From assembly GCF_000411135.1 (NCBI RefSeq), contig NZ_KE150262.1, positions 1,090,824 to 1,154,823 of the forward strand: 64,000 bases of DNA, read 5' to 3'. This document shows, piece after piece, positions 26,765 to 36,352 of this stretch; position 1 is the stretch's first letter; each line of letters opens with the position of its first letter. The stretch comes from Actinotignum schaalii FB123-CNA-2. Lineage in GTDB: Bacteria > Actinomycetota > Actinomycetes > Actinomycetales > Actinomycetaceae. The position numbers were made by a program, and so were the translations under genes. The notes below the pieces were generated by a model. The model saw only the letters and a program-made list of their open reading frames with translations, did not search any database and was not told the DNA's origin.

Positions 26765-27849
26765 TGCTCGCGCTCATTATCGCTTTTGCGGTCTCGCTTC
26801 TCGTCACCCTATTCGGGACCCCTCTTCTCATCCGCTTCCTCGTGCGCAAGCAATTCGGCCAATTTATCCGCCAGGACGGCCCCACCTCGCACCTCGTCAA
26901 GCGTGGCACCCCCACCATGGGAGGCCTGGCTATCGTGGCGGCGGTTGTTATCGGTTACCTGGTGGGAAATATCGGGGCTGGGCGCAGCCCGGGAATGTCC
27001 GGAATCCTCCTCCTCGGACTCATGATCGGCATGGCGGGCGTGGGCTTCGCCGATGATTTCACCAAGATTTCCCGCAAACAAAGCCTGGGGCTCACCCCCT
27101 GGGCGAAAATCGCCGGCCTGGGGATTGTTGGTGTCGCCTTCGCGGTGCTTTCCCTCATGTTCGCGGATGAAAACAACCGAACCCCGGCATCCATGCGCAT
27201 TTCCCACGTGCGCGATACCGGCCTGAGTCTCGCCTTCGCCGGCACCGCCGTCGGCATTATCCTCTTCATTATCTGGGCGAATTTCCTCATCACCGCCTGG
27301 TCCAATGCCGTCAACCTCACCGACGGCCTCGACGGCCTATCCACCGGTGCCTCCATCATCGCTTTCGGCGTCTACACCCTCATCACCATGTGGCAAAGCA
27401 ACCACCCCTGCTACGGGCTCGTGGACGCCGCCCCCGGTTGCTACCCCATCCGCGACCCGCGTGATCTCAATATCATTGCGGTGGCCCTCGTCGGAGCACT
27501 TATCGGATTCCTCTGGTGGAACACTTCGCCGGCCCAGATCTTCATGGGGGATACCGGCTCCCTTGCCCTGGGCGGCGTTTTCGCGGGAATGTCCATCTAC
27601 ACCCACACCGAATTCCTCGCCGTGCTCATCGGCGGGCTTTACCTCCTGGAAGTCATCTCCGACGTAGTCCAGGTGGGCGTTTTCAAAATGACACGAAAAC
27701 GGGTATTCCGCATGGCACCTATCCACCACCATTTCGAACTCAAAGGGTGGAACGAAGTCACGGTTGTGGTGCGCTTCTGGGTAATCCAAGCCCTGTGCGG
27801 TTTTATCGCCCTGGGTATTTTTTACGCTGAGTGGTTGATGCAAAGATGA
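26764..27849 (+). CDS. mraY: Phospho-MurNAc-pentapeptide transferase MraY
   Basis: MraY makes lipid I at the cytoplasmic membrane. The 361-residue polytopic protein has about ten helices and the motifs KRGTPTMGGLAIVAAVVIGY, GFADDFTK (Asp-Asp), NLTDGLDGLSTGAS, FMGDTGSLALGG and the MAPIHHHFELKGW histidine motif. The GTG at 26764 shares its first base with the murF stop. Its stop overlaps the murD start by four bases. Confidence 0.97.
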   Translation: MLALIIAFAVSLLVTLFGTPLLIRFLVRKQFGQFIRQDGPTSHLVKRGTPTMGGLAIVAAVVIGYLVGNIGAGRSPGMSGILLLGLMIGMAGVGFADDFTKISRKQSLGLTPWAKIAGLGIVGVAFAVLSLMFADENNRTPASMRISHVRDTGLSLAFAGTAVGIILFIIWANFLITAWSNAVNLTDGLDGLSTGASIIAFGVYTLITMWQSNHPCYGLVDAAPGCYPIRDPRDLNIIAVALVGALIGFLWWNTSPAQIFMGDTGSLALGGVFAGMSIYTHTEFLAVLIGGLYLLEVISDVVQVGVFKMTRKRVFRMAPIHHHFELKGWNEVTVVVRFWVIQALCGFIALGIFYAEWLMQR

Positions 27850-29420
27850 GTGAGTGGCAACATCCGGGTGCGGCGGAACTGGCAGGGCGCCGTATCGCCG
27901 TCGTCGGTTTAGGGAAATCAGGGCGGGCCTGCGCGCGGGCGCTGACCGAGCTCACCGAGGCGCGCGTGAGCGTCTGGGACGCCGATATTACTAAACTCGG
28001 GGCGGTCACCGCGCTCCCCGTGGACACCGGCGGCAGCGACCCGACCCCGGCCGAACTGGCGCGCAAAGTGCTGGCGTGGCGGCCCGACGTCATTATCCCC
28101 GCACCCGCCATACCCGAAATCGGCCCGCTTTTTACTACGGCCGCCGACCACGGTATCGAATTGTGGTCCGAAATTGAACTGGCCTGGCGCCTGCGCGCCC
28201 ATGACGGTGCGGGGCACGCCGCCCCGTGGCTCGCCGTCACCGGCACCAATGGCAAAACCACCACGGTGACCATGGCGGCGCATATTTTGCGTGCCGCACA
28301 CCTAGGGGCCGAACCCATCGGGAACGTCGGCAATCCCGCAGTCACCGCCGTGAGCGCCACCGGCCCGGATGCCCCGCGTGCCTTCGCCCTGGAGCTCTCA
28401 TCCTTCCAGTTGCGCACCACCCACACCATGGAACCGGCTGCCAGCATCTGCCTCAATATTGCCGACGACCACCTCGAATGGCACGGCAGTCGCGCCGCCT
28501 ACGCCGCCGCGAAAGCCCGCATTTACGAACATGTGCGCACCGCCGCGGTCTACCCGGTGGGCGATAACACCGTCCAAAGCATGGTCGATAGCGCGGACGT
28601 GCGCGAAGGCGCGCGCGCCATTGGCATCACCACCGGAATTCCCGCCGTCGGCCAGATCGGCATCGTGGACGGCCTTATCGTGGACCGTGCTTACGGGAAG
28701 CAACGGTGGACTAGCGCCGTGGAGATCGCTTCGTTGAACGACGTCGCCCAGCTGGCTCCCAGCACCGCGGCGCTGCCGCGCCACCTCATCTGGGACGCCC
28801 TGGCCGCCGTGGCCCTCACTCGGGCCATTGATATTCCCGCGGAGGTGGTGCGCGCCGGCCTCCAGCACATGCGCCCGGGCCACCACCGCATCGAGACCGT
28901 GAGCGAACGCGCCGGGGTGCGCTACGTGGACGATTCCAAAGCCACCAATGCCCACGCCGCACTCGCCTCCGTCTCAGCGCTGGCCGAAGGCACCTGCGTG
29001 TGGATCGTGGGCGGGCAACCCAAGGGCGCCCGCTTTGAGTCCCTCGTGGCACAGGTGCGGGACAGGCTGCGCGCCGTCGTCGTTATTGGCGTGAACCAAG
29101 AACCCTGGCACGCGGCCCTGGACGGATCGAACCTCCCCGTCACCTATATCGATCCTGCGGCCTCCGAACCCATGGCGCGCGCGGTGCTGGCTGCCTCGCG
29201 CTACGCACAGGCGGGGGATACCGTCATGCTGGCTCCCGCCAGTGCCTCCATGGACCAATTCACCTCCTACGCGGATCGCGGCGACCGCTTCGCCGCGGCT
29301 GTGCGCGCCCTGCCCGCCCCGTCGGAAGGTAGCGCTGTAACGGGGGACGGTGCCCCGGCAGCGGAGACGGTGCAGGATAACGGTGCGTCGGATAGCTCCA
29401 CGGAGGCGCCTCATGCGTGA
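27846..29420 (+). CDS. murD: UDP-MurNAc-L-alanine--D-glutamate ligase MurD
   Basis: MurD adds D-glutamate to UDP-MurNAc-L-Ala. The 524-residue protein has the Rossmann-like N-terminus (RIAVVGLGKSGRACARAL), the ATP loop AVTGTNGKTTTVTMAA at about 129-144, LELSSFQLRTT, NIADDHLEWHG and the C-terminal YVDDSKATNAHAAL and VWIVGGQPKG. It is longer than most MurD (about 450) by a C-terminal tail of low complexity. ATG at 27846 overlaps mraY, and the last eight bases overlap ftsW. Confidence 0.96.
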   Translation: MSEWQHPGAAELAGRRIAVVGLGKSGRACARALTELTEARVSVWDADITKLGAVTALPVDTGGSDPTPAELARKVLAWRPDVIIPAPAIPEIGPLFTTAADHGIELWSEIELAWRLRAHDGAGHAAPWLAVTGTNGKTTTVTMAAHILRAAHLGAEPIGNVGNPAVTAVSATGPDAPRAFALELSSFQLRTTHTMEPAASICLNIADDHLEWHGSRAAYAAAKARIYEHVRTAAVYPVGDNTVQSMVDSADVREGARAIGITTGIPAVGQIGIVDGLIVDRAYGKQRWTSAVEIASLNDVAQLAPSTAALPRHLIWDALAAVALTRAIDIPAEVVRAGLQHMRPGHHRIETVSERAGVRYVDDSKATNAHAALASVSALAEGTCVWIVGGQPKGARFESLVAQVRDRLRAVVVIGVNQEPWHAALDGSNLPVTYIDPAASEPMARAVLAASRYAQAGDTVMLAPASASMDQFTSYADRGDRFAAAVRALPAPSEGSAVTGDGAPAAETVQDNGASDSSTEAPHA

Positions 29421-30651
29421 GCGAACTGAGAAGTCGCAGGCACCGAGTATCCCGGAGGAACGCGTGCGCAACGTCATGCACCGTTCCATCCTCCTCCTCG
29501 TGGTGGCCACCGCGATTCTCACTCTCCTCGGGCTCCTCATGGTGTTTTCCGCCATCACCCCCGGGGCGGTGCGGGCCGAATACGAAGACGGCCCCAACCT
29601 GTTCCGCTCCGCCTACCTCCAGATGGCCTACGCCGCCATCGGCACCGTCCTGGCGGTGATCTGCGCGCGTATTCCCCTCGCTGTTTTCCAGCGCCTGTGG
29701 GGCCTGGCCCTCGGCTTCGGGATCCTTTTGCAGGGGCTCGTGCTCACCCCGTTGGGTGCCTCCGTTGCCGGTAACCGCAACTGGATTGCCTTCGGCCCCA
29801 TCCGGCTCCAGCCCTCCGAATTCCTCAAACTCGCCATGGTGGTGGCCCTGGCCGCGGTGCTCGGGCGCATGGTGCAAGGCGCCCACTTCCAGCTCTCCGA
29901 TTGGAGCGGCCCCATTGCCATCACCGGCGCGTCCATCGGCGCGGTGCTCGTGGGTGGCGATATGGGAACCGCCCTCATCTTCCTCCTCATCGGCGTGGGA
30001 ATGTTCTGGATGGCCGGTTTCCCGGGCCGTTATTTCCTTATTAGCGGGGCGCTGGGTTTCTTCCTCGTCGTCGTGCTTATTTTTTCCAGCCGGTCGCGCA
30101 TCACCCGCATCCAAGACTTCTTCCAAAATCTCTTCACGCTTCCCACCGGGCAAACACCCTCCCAGGCTGATTACGCGCTCTGGGCCTTCGGCTCCGGGGG
30201 GCCGGGCGGATCCGGCCTGGGCACCGGAATTGAAAAATGGCCCGGGAACCTCGCCGAAGCACATACCGACTTCATCTTCGCGGTGGTGGGAGAAGAACTC
30301 GGCTTCTTCGGGTGCGCCGTCGTCATCGTGCTGCTCGGAACCATCGGCTACGCCCTTCTCACCATTTGCATGTACCACCCGCACCGTTTCGGCCGTTTCG
30401 TAGCCGGGGGAGCCACCCTATGGCTATGCGGACAGGCCGTGGCAAATATGTTCGTTGTTACCGGCCTGCTGCCCGTTTTCGGAGTGCCGCTTCCCTTCAT
30501 GAGTCAGGGCGGCTCCTCCGTGATCTCCTGCCTCATGGCGGTGGGAGTTTGCGTGGCGGCAGCCCTGGCGGTCCCGGGCGTGAAAGAATCGTTCCGGCGC
30601 TCCAGCTCACTCGCGGGCCGGGTGCGCGCAGTTATCAGGAGGACTTCGTGA
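29413..30651 (+). CDS. ftsW: Septal peptidoglycan glycosyltransferase FtsW (SEDS family)
   Basis: FtsW polymerises septal glycan strands together with FtsI. The protein has 412 residues and about ten membrane helices. SEDS motifs include GNRNWIAFGPIRLQPSEFLKL, the large periplasmic loop with GSGGPGGSGLGTGIEKWPGN and EAHTDFIFAVVGEELGF, and LPVFGVPLPFMSQGGSS. ATG at 29413 lies inside the end of murD. It overlaps the GTG of murG by four bases. Confidence 0.94.
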   Translation: MRERTEKSQAPSIPEERVRNVMHRSILLLVVATAILTLLGLLMVFSAITPGAVRAEYEDGPNLFRSAYLQMAYAAIGTVLAVICARIPLAVFQRLWGLALGFGILLQGLVLTPLGASVAGNRNWIAFGPIRLQPSEFLKLAMVVALAAVLGRMVQGAHFQLSDWSGPIAITGASIGAVLVGGDMGTALIFLLIGVGMFWMAGFPGRYFLISGALGFFLVVVLIFSSRSRITRIQDFFQNLFTLPTGQTPSQADYALWAFGSGGPGGSGLGTGIEKWPGNLAEAHTDFIFAVVGEELGFFGCAVVIVLLGTIGYALLTICMYHPHRFGRFVAGGATLWLCGQAVANMFVVTGLLPVFGVPLPFMSQGGSSVISCLMAVGVCVAAALAVPGVKESFRRSSSLAGRVRAVIRRTS

Positions 30652-31739
30652 CACTAGTGCTCGCCGGCGGGGGAACCGCCGGGCACGTCAATCCGCTACT
30701 GGCCACCGCCCACGAACTCGCCGGGCGCGGGCACCGTATCCTCGTGGTCGGCACCGCCACCGGCATGGAAAAAGACCTCGTTCCCGCCAGCGGCTTCGAT
30801 TTCGCCACCGTGGAACGCGCACCGTTCCCGCGCCGTCCCGATAAGGACGCGCTACGTTTTCCCGTGGCTTTCCCGCGGGCGATACGTCAAGCACGCCGTA
30901 TTCTCACCGGTGTCGATGCCAAGCTTGCGGTCGGCTTCGGTGGTTTTGCCTCCACCCCCGTCTACGCGGCTGCGCGCCGCGCCGGCATCCCGGTGGTGGT
31001 GCACGAACAAAACGCGCTACCGGGCCTCGCCAATAAACTTGGGGCACGGGGCGCGGCCGCCGTCGCCCTCACCTTCCCCTCCACGCCGCTGCGCGCCGCG
31101 CGCGGCATCACCCGCACCGTCGGGCTGCCGCTACGCCCCGCCATCGCGGCCCTGGCCAGCGCTGATAGGGCAGCAGCACGCACCGCCGCAGCGGCGCGCC
31201 TCGGATTAGACCCGCTGTTACCCACCCTCGTGGTTACCGGGGGCTCCCTGGGCGCTGCTCACCTCAATGACGTGATGACCGCCGCCGCCTCCCGCTGCGC
31301 CGCCGCCGGCGTGCAGGTACTTCACCTCACCGGGCGGGGCAAAGCCGCCGCAGCCCAGCGCACCGCCGCTACCATCCCCAGCTACCACGTGCTCGAATAT
31401 CTGGAAGAAATGGAACTCGCCTACGCGGTGGCCGATACCGTGGTGTGCCGCGCCGGAGCCGGCACCGTGGCGGAAGTTTCCGCTTTGGGTATCCCCGCCG
31501 TTTTCGTTCCGCTCCCTATCGGCAACGGGGAACAGGCGCGCAACGCCGCGGACGTTGTGGCTGCCGGCGGGGCGCTGCTCATCCCCAATGCCCAGTTCAC
31601 TGCGGACTCGGTGGGTGCCGTATTGGACATCGTCACCGACGCATCCACCCGCACCCGCATGGCCCAGGCCTCGCGCGCCATCTGCCCGGCCGACGGCGCA
31701 GCCCGGCTCGCCGATTTTATCGAGGAGGTTCTCAGGTGA
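30648..31739 (+). CDS. murG: UDP-GlcNAc--lipid I N-acetylglucosaminyltransferase MurG
   Basis: MurG converts lipid I to lipid II on the inner face of the membrane. The 363-residue protein begins TLVLAGGGTAGHVNPLLATA with the GGGTAGH nucleotide-sugar motif, followed by VGFGGFASTPVYAAARRAGI, VHEQNALPGLANK and the C-terminal VVCRAGAGTVAEVSALGIP. GTG at 30648 is fixed by the overlap with ftsW (GTGA) and by this family N-terminus. Confidence 0.97.
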   Translation: MTLVLAGGGTAGHVNPLLATAHELAGRGHRILVVGTATGMEKDLVPASGFDFATVERAPFPRRPDKDALRFPVAFPRAIRQARRILTGVDAKLAVGFGGFASTPVYAAARRAGIPVVVHEQNALPGLANKLGARGAAAVALTFPSTPLRAARGITRTVGLPLRPAIAALASADRAAARTAAAARLGLDPLLPTLVVTGGSLGAAHLNDVMTAAASRCAAAGVQVLHLTGRGKAAAAQRTAATIPSYHVLEYLEEMELAYAVADTVVCRAGAGTVAEVSALGIPAVFVPLPIGNGEQARNAADVVAAGGALLIPNAQFTADSVGAVLDIVTDASTRTRMAQASRAICPADGAARLADFIEEVLR

Positions 31740-33091
31740 CACATATCCATCTCATCGGCATCGGCGGGGCAGGCATGAGTGTGATCGCAGATCTGCTCCA
31801 CGCCGAAGGCTGGACCGTGACCGGCTCCGACGCCCGCGCCTCGGCCACCACGGAGCGCCTGGCAGATTCCGGCATCACCCTGTGGATCGGAACGGAACCG
31901 GAGCGCCTGAGCGCCGACACCCTCGTGGCGGTATCCTCCGCCATCCGGGAAGATAACCCCGAGCTCGCGCGGGCCCGCCAGCTCGGTGCCCGCGTCATCC
32001 ACCGCTCCCAAGCTCTCTCCCTCGCGAGCGGGGATCGCGATTTTGTGGCTGTGGCCGGCGCGCACGGAAAAACCACCACGTCGGCGATGCTGGCGGTGGC
32101 ACTGGAGGAAGCTGGCCAGGCACCGTCCTGGGCGATTGGCGGGAGCGTACGCGGGCACGGCTCCGGAGGGCATCTGGGCACCGGGAAGGTCCTCGTTGCC
32201 GAAGCTGATGAATCAGATGCTTCCTTCCTCAACTACCGGCCCCGTATCGCCTTGGTCACCAACGTCGAACCCGATCATCTCGACCATTACGGTAGCCGGG
32301 AAGCTTTTGAAGAGGCCTTCGCGGAATTCGCGCGCTGCATCGTCCCCGGCGGGCTCCTCATTGTTTGCGGCGACGACGCCGGTGCGGCCCGCCTGGGCGC
32401 TCAAGCGGTAAACGAAGGTATTCGGGTGGTGAGCTACGGGCGTGGCGCCCCGCTCCCTGGCGCGGAGTCCCACGTGGCTCTCGAGGACGGGGCACTACGG
32501 TGCGGGGAAAGCCGCGCGCCGCTTTCCCTCCAGGTCCCCGGATCCCATAACGAACTCAACGCGGCCGGAGCGGCCGCCGCAGGTCTAGAACTGGGCGTGA
32601 GCCTGGCGGATCTGGCCCGCGGTCTGGAGACTTTTACGGGGACGGGGCGGCGTTTTGAGCTGCGCGGCGAGGTCGGGGGAGTGCGACTCTTCGACGATTA
32701 CGCCCACCATCCCACCGAAGTGGAAGCTACCTTGCGCGCCGCCCGCGTCGAGGCCGGTGAGGGTAGCGTGCGAGTCCTCTTCCAACCGCACCTGTATTCG
32801 CGCACCCGCAATTTCGCGGACCGTTTCGCCACCGCTCTTGAACTGGCGGATACCGCCATTGTTACCGCCGTATACGGAGCCCGCGAAACGCCTTTCGACG
32901 GCATCGAGGGCGATATGATCACTTCCCGCATGGGAAGCGCTGGGCATTTTATTGCCGATAAACACGAGGCTGCCCGGTCGCTCGCGAAAAGCGCGAAGCC
33001 GGGGGATCTGCTGCTCACCATGGGGGCCGGCGACGTGACCGCACTGGGGCCCGAAATACTGGCGGCGCTGGGGGAGGGGACAGCGCGGTGA
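31736..33091 (+). CDS. murC: UDP-N-acetylmuramate--L-alanine ligase MurC
   Basis: MurC adds the first L-alanine to UDP-MurNAc. The 451-residue protein begins THIHLIGIGGAGMSVIADLL, with the ATP loop AGAHGKTTTSAMLAVALE at about residues 105-122, AEADESDASFLNYRP, NVEPDHLDHYGS and FDDYAHHPTEVEATLRA. GTG at 31736 overlaps murG and the stop overlaps ftsQ, each by four bases. No ddl gene lies between murC and ftsQ, unlike in some bacteria. Confidence 0.97.
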   Translation: MTHIHLIGIGGAGMSVIADLLHAEGWTVTGSDARASATTERLADSGITLWIGTEPERLSADTLVAVSSAIREDNPELARARQLGARVIHRSQALSLASGDRDFVAVAGAHGKTTTSAMLAVALEEAGQAPSWAIGGSVRGHGSGGHLGTGKVLVAEADESDASFLNYRPRIALVTNVEPDHLDHYGSREAFEEAFAEFARCIVPGGLLIVCGDDAGAARLGAQAVNEGIRVVSYGRGAPLPGAESHVALEDGALRCGESRAPLSLQVPGSHNELNAAGAAAAGLELGVSLADLARGLETFTGTGRRFELRGEVGGVRLFDDYAHHPTEVEATLRAARVEAGEGSVRVLFQPHLYSRTRNFADRFATALELADTAIVTAVYGARETPFDGIEGDMITSRMGSAGHFIADKHEAARSLAKSAKPGDLLLTMGAGDVTALGPEILAALGEGTAR

Positions 33092-33978
33092 AAGAACCAT
33101 CCAGGCGCCGCTCCGCACGCGATATTAATCCGCGGGCGGAGATCACCTACGTTCCCACCGCAGCCACCGCCCCGGTGGTATACGACGACGGCGACGCCCC
33201 GCTAGCCGACCTAGCGAGCACCACAACGGTATCCCTGGACGAGCGCCTCGAAGAAAAAGCTTCTGAGAAACGCCGGGTGCGCTGGCGGCGCCTCGGGGTG
33301 GTTGGTGCGGTACTCGCCGCGCTTGCCGCCCTGGCTTGGGTGATTTTCTTTAGCCCGCTCCTGGCCTTGCGGGTCAGCGATATTACCGTCTCGGGTATCC
33401 CCGCGAACGCGGCGGTGACCGCGGAAGACGTCACCGCCGCCCTCGCCGAACGCTCGGGAATCCCGCTCCCACGCCTGGATACCGAAGCTCTTGCCACCGA
33501 TCTAAGCGAGCAATTTCCACCTATCAAGGAAGCGCAGCTACGCCGCAGCTACCTCCACGGACTGGAGGTCACCCTCACCGTGCGCGAGCCGGTAGCCTGC
33601 CTGGTGGACAAAGGAAGATGCTCCGCCATGGACCGGGACGGCGTGAGTTTCCCGGTTCTCCCCGAGGTGGAAGCAAGTCTCCCGCGAGTAAGCCTCACAC
33701 CCGGGCCTGCCACCCGCTCCGAGGACGGGAACGACGGTCCGGGTATTCGCATCGCCCTCGATGTACTCGCAAGCCTGAAGGAGGATGTGCGCGCCCAGGT
33801 AGCCGGGGTATCGGTAAGCGATAGCGGGCGGGTCGGACTCGATCTCAACTCCGGGCAGAAGGTGATCTGGGGCGATGCTCAACGCTCCGATCTGAAAGCG
33901 GCAGCACTGGCCACCGTGATTAGCGTTCCTGGCCAGGTGTACGACGTGTCAGAGCCCACCGCCGTCGTCGTTCATTAA
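33088..33978 (+). CDS. ftsQ: Divisome protein FtsQ
   Basis: FtsQ is a bitopic scaffold of the divisome. The 296-residue protein has a long cytoplasmic N-terminus with an acidic and a basic part (to about 70), one helix at about 71-90 (VGAVLAALAALAWVIFF), then a POTRA domain beginning LRVSDITVSGIPANAAVTAEDV and the FtsQ beta domain with VREPVACL. It ends the tightly overlapping part of the operon. A 231-base gap with repeats and a promoter separates it from ftsZ. Confidence 0.9.
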   Translation: MKEPSRRRSARDINPRAEITYVPTAATAPVVYDDGDAPLADLASTTTVSLDERLEEKASEKRRVRWRRLGVVGAVLAALAALAWVIFFSPLLALRVSDITVSGIPANAAVTAEDVTAALAERSGIPLPRLDTEALATDLSEQFPPIKEAQLRRSYLHGLEVTLTVREPVACLVDKGRCSAMDRDGVSFPVLPEVEASLPRVSLTPGPATRSEDGNDGPGIRIALDVLASLKEDVRAQVAGVSVSDSGRVGLDLNSGQKVIWGDAQRSDLKAAALATVISVPGQVYDVSEPTAVVVH

Positions 33979-33996
33979 TCCTGAACCGGTTATCGC

Positions 33997-34101
33997 ACCG
34001 ATGCAGACCACCGCCGCACCGCTCTACGTAATTTCCGCACCGTTCTGAGCGATTACCGGACCGTTCGACCGGATTTCCACACCGTAGCGCAGATCACTTC
34101 G
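33997..34101. repeat. Five in-phase 21-bp imperfect direct repeats upstream of ftsZ
   Basis: ACCG recurs at 33997, 34018, 34039, 34060 and 34081, exactly 21 bases apart. Units 2-4 also share ATTTCCGC or close variants before the next ACCG, and units 3 and 4 share ACCGTTC. A sixth ACCG at 34126 is out of phase by three bases. The period is two helical turns, so the copies face the same side of the helix. It may be an array of protein sites or a decayed tandem repeat. Confidence 0.75.
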
Positions 34102-34121
34102 CAACACACCAGCGCGGGGAA

Positions 34122-34150
34122 TTGCACCGTTGTCATTCACCTACTATCTT
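34122..34150 (+). promoter_or_regulatory. ftsZ promoter
   Basis: TTGCAC at 34122-34127 and TATCTT at 34145-34150 are separated by 17 bases. The start of transcription would be near 34157, giving a leader of about 53 bases that contains the hairpin at 34173-34195. Confidence 0.6.
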
Positions 34151-34172
34151 TTCCGCGAAGTCAGGAACGAAA

Positions 34173-34195
34173 AACCTCAAGTTTTACTTGAGGTT
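34173..34195 (+). promoter_or_regulatory. Hairpin or operator in the ftsZ leader
   Basis: Perfect 10-bp arms AACCTCAAGT (34173-34182) and ACTTGAGGTT (34186-34195) flank TTT. The structure ends one base before GGGAGG (34197-34202), the ribosome site of ftsZ. It could be an mRNA element or an operator for a regulator such as the MerR-type FtsR; no binding is shown. Confidence 0.7.
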
Positions 34196-34209
34196 CGGGA
34201 GGAAAACTC

Positions 34210-35421
34210 ATGGCCGTAGTCAATAACGCCGCCAATATCAAAGTCATCGGGGTCGGCGGGGGCGGTGTCAACGCTGTTGACCGCATGATTCAAGACGGAC
34301 TTGCCGGTGTGGAATTTATTGCCGTTAACACCGACGGGCAGTCCCTGGTGAAATCCGAAGCGGAAACAAAACTCGATATTGGCCGCGAGGTTTCCAAGGG
34401 CCTGGGTGCGGGCGCTGATCCCTCGGTGGGTAAGCGCGCCGCGGAAGAAAACGTGGAAGTTATCCAAAGCGCCCTCGAAGGCGCGGATATGGTGTTCGTC
34501 ACTGCCGGTGAAGGCGGAGGGACCGGCACCGGTGCCGCCCCCGTGGTTGCCAAGGTGGCTCGGGATCTGGGAGCGCTGACTGTCGGCGTCGTTACCCGCC
34601 CCTTTGAATTTGAAGGCGCCCAGCGCGCCAATAACGCCTCCATGGGTATCGCGGAACTGCGCCAAGCGGTGGATACCCTCATTGTTATCCCCAATGATCG
34701 CCTCCTGGAGATCGCCGAAGAAGATCTCACTATTATTGAGGCCTACCACCTCGCCGATGAGGTGCTGCGCTCGGGCGTTAAGGGAATTTCGGATCTTATT
34801 ACCATTCCGGGCCTGGTTAATCTCGACTTCGCGGACGTCAAGGCCATTATGAAGGACGCGGGTACCGCGCTCATGGGTATCGGTTCGGCCTCCGGGGAAG
34901 ATCGCGCCCGGCGCGCCACCGAAAGCGCCATTTCCTCCCCGCTCTTGGAGGCTTCTATTGAGGGGGCACACGGGGTGCTTATTTCCTTCCTGGCCGGCGC
35001 GGACTTCGGCATGAAGGAGCTCGCCTCCGCTTCCAAGATGGTCAAAGAATCGGTGGATCCGAACGCGAATATTATCGTTGGCCAGATTATCGATGAGTCC
35101 CTTGGCGACGAGGTGCGCGTGACTGTTATCGCTGCCGGCTTCGATGAATCCAAAGACCACTTGCTGCAGTCGGATGGCGTGCCCGCCGGGCACGAGGCCG
35201 TAGAACCCATCGAAGATCTGGCCCCGGTGGAACCCGAACCGGAAGTCGAAGCCGTGGCGAGCCCGGCCCATCCGGTGGCCAGCCCGGCTTATCCGGCGGC
35301 CCAGCCCGAAGCGCAGCCGGCTGCACAACGCCCGGGAACCCACCGCGCCATTCCGCCGCGGGTGGAGGAACCTCAACGTTCCGATCTGGATATTCCCTCC
35401 TTCCTCTTCGAGGAAAACTAA
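34210..35421 (+). CDS. ftsZ: Cell division protein FtsZ
   Basis: FtsZ is the tubulin-like GTPase that forms the division ring. The 403-residue protein has the N-terminal [18 protein letters not shown], the tubulin signature [12 protein letters not shown] at about residues 101-112, the T7 loop [11 protein letters not shown] and a Pro/Ala/Glu-rich linker from about 320 to 380. It ends in the conserved peptide [12 protein letters not shown], which binds SepF and other partners. GGGAGG is seven bases before ATG. It is followed by pgeF after 81 bases. Confidence 0.98.
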   Translation: MAVVNNAANIKVIGVGGGGVNAVDRMIQDGLAGVEFIAVNTDGQSLVKSEAETKLDIGREVSKGLGAGADPSVGKRAAEENVEVIQSALEGADMVFVTAGEGGGTGTGAAPVVAKVARDLGALTVGVVTRPFEFEGAQRANNASMGIAELRQAVDTLIVIPNDRLLEIAEEDLTIIEAYHLADEVLRSGVKGISDLITIPGLVNLDFADVKAIMKDAGTALMGIGSASGEDRARRATESAISSPLLEASIEGAHGVLISFLAGADFGMKELASASKMVKESVDPNANIIVGQIIDESLGDEVRVTVIAAGFDESKDHLLQSDGVPAGHEAVEPIEDLAPVEPEPEVEAVASPAHPVASPAYPAAQPEAQPAAQRPGTHRAIPPRVEEPQRSDLDIPSFLFEEN

Positions 35422-35502
35422 GGGAAACCGCGGGAAACTAGGAAAAACCGTGAAAAAGCTCGAGAACTAGGGAAACATAGGGCATAGGAAACTCAAGCAG
35501 CA

Positions 35503-36318
35503 ATGACTCGTAGCGCTCTGGTGGAGTGGGTAGCGGATATCTCCGTGCCCGGTGGCCGCATCCGGGCGGGATTCACATCCCGTGCCGGTGGGGTATCCCG
35601 TGCTCCTTTTGCGGGCCTCAATGTGGCCCACCACGTCGGGGATGACCCCGCCGCCGTGGAGCGTAACCGAGCTCTGCTCGCCGAGCAGATCGGGCAGCGC
35701 CCCGTCTATATGGACCAGGTGCACGGGGACCACCTTGAAGATGCTGGCGTTCTGACTTCCGCCGGCACCTTCGTGGCCCCCGGCACCGATGGCCTCCTCA
35801 TTGACATCCCGCTTAGCCCGGGTACCGCACCGGTACCGATGGGTGCTGCAGCGGTGGTCATGGTGGCCGATTGCCTCCCATTGCTCCTGGTGGCACGTGA
35901 TCGCCCCGCCGGAGCTGCGGTGCACGTGGGTCGACGCGGGCTGGAGGCTGGTATCGGGCCGGCCGCCGCGCGCTCTCTCGGGCCGGAGCGCCTTATCGCC
36001 TACCTGGGCCCGTCCATTTGCGGACGCTGCTACGAGGTACCTGAGGAACTCCGGGCCAGCGTTGCCGCACGCGTTCCGGAAGCTGCCGGGCGCACCGCCT
36101 GGGGCACACCTTCCCTTGATATTGCGGCCGGGCTCACTGCCCAGCTGCGCGCCGTCGGTGTGTCTGAGATCCATGTCAGTCCTCGGTGCACCCGCGAAGA
36201 TCCAGATTTTTATTCTTACCGACGTGCATCGCGCACCGGCCGCTTCGCCGGCGTGCTCGCGGTGGACTGCAACGCCCCAGCGGCGCGCCGTGCTGACAAG
36301 GCCGGGCGCGTCGCCTAA
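35503..36318 (+). CDS. pgeF: Multi-copper-polyphenol-oxidase-like protein, peptidoglycan editing factor PgeF
   Basis: PgeF (YfiH, DUF152) hydrolyses misincorporated UDP-MurNAc-L-Ser, as shown for E. coli. The 271-residue protein has FTSRAGGVSRAPFAGLNVAHH, MDQVHGDH, VADCLPLLLVARD and AAVHVGRRGLEAG, which together give the zinc-binding His and Cys residues. HVGRR replaces the more common HAGWR. It lies between ftsZ and sepF as in many actinobacteria. ATG at 35503 has only a weak ribosome site, so it may depend on ftsZ translation or another start. Confidence 0.92.
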   Translation: MTRSALVEWVADISVPGGRIRAGFTSRAGGVSRAPFAGLNVAHHVGDDPAAVERNRALLAEQIGQRPVYMDQVHGDHLEDAGVLTSAGTFVAPGTDGLLIDIPLSPGTAPVPMGAAAVVMVADCLPLLLVARDRPAGAAVHVGRRGLEAGIGPAAARSLGPERLIAYLGPSICGRCYEVPEELRASVAARVPEAAGRTAWGTPSLDIAAGLTAQLRAVGVSEIHVSPRCTREDPDFYSYRRASRTGRFAGVLAVDCNAPAARRADKAGRVA

Positions 36319-36352
36319 CGTAAAACGAGAACAGCGAGAAGGGTTGGCTGCT

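Noticed and set aside
29260-30384. Reverse-strand frame opposite murD and ftsW
   Set aside because: Low-complexity His/Glu/Gly composition, and it overlaps two well-supported cell wall genes.
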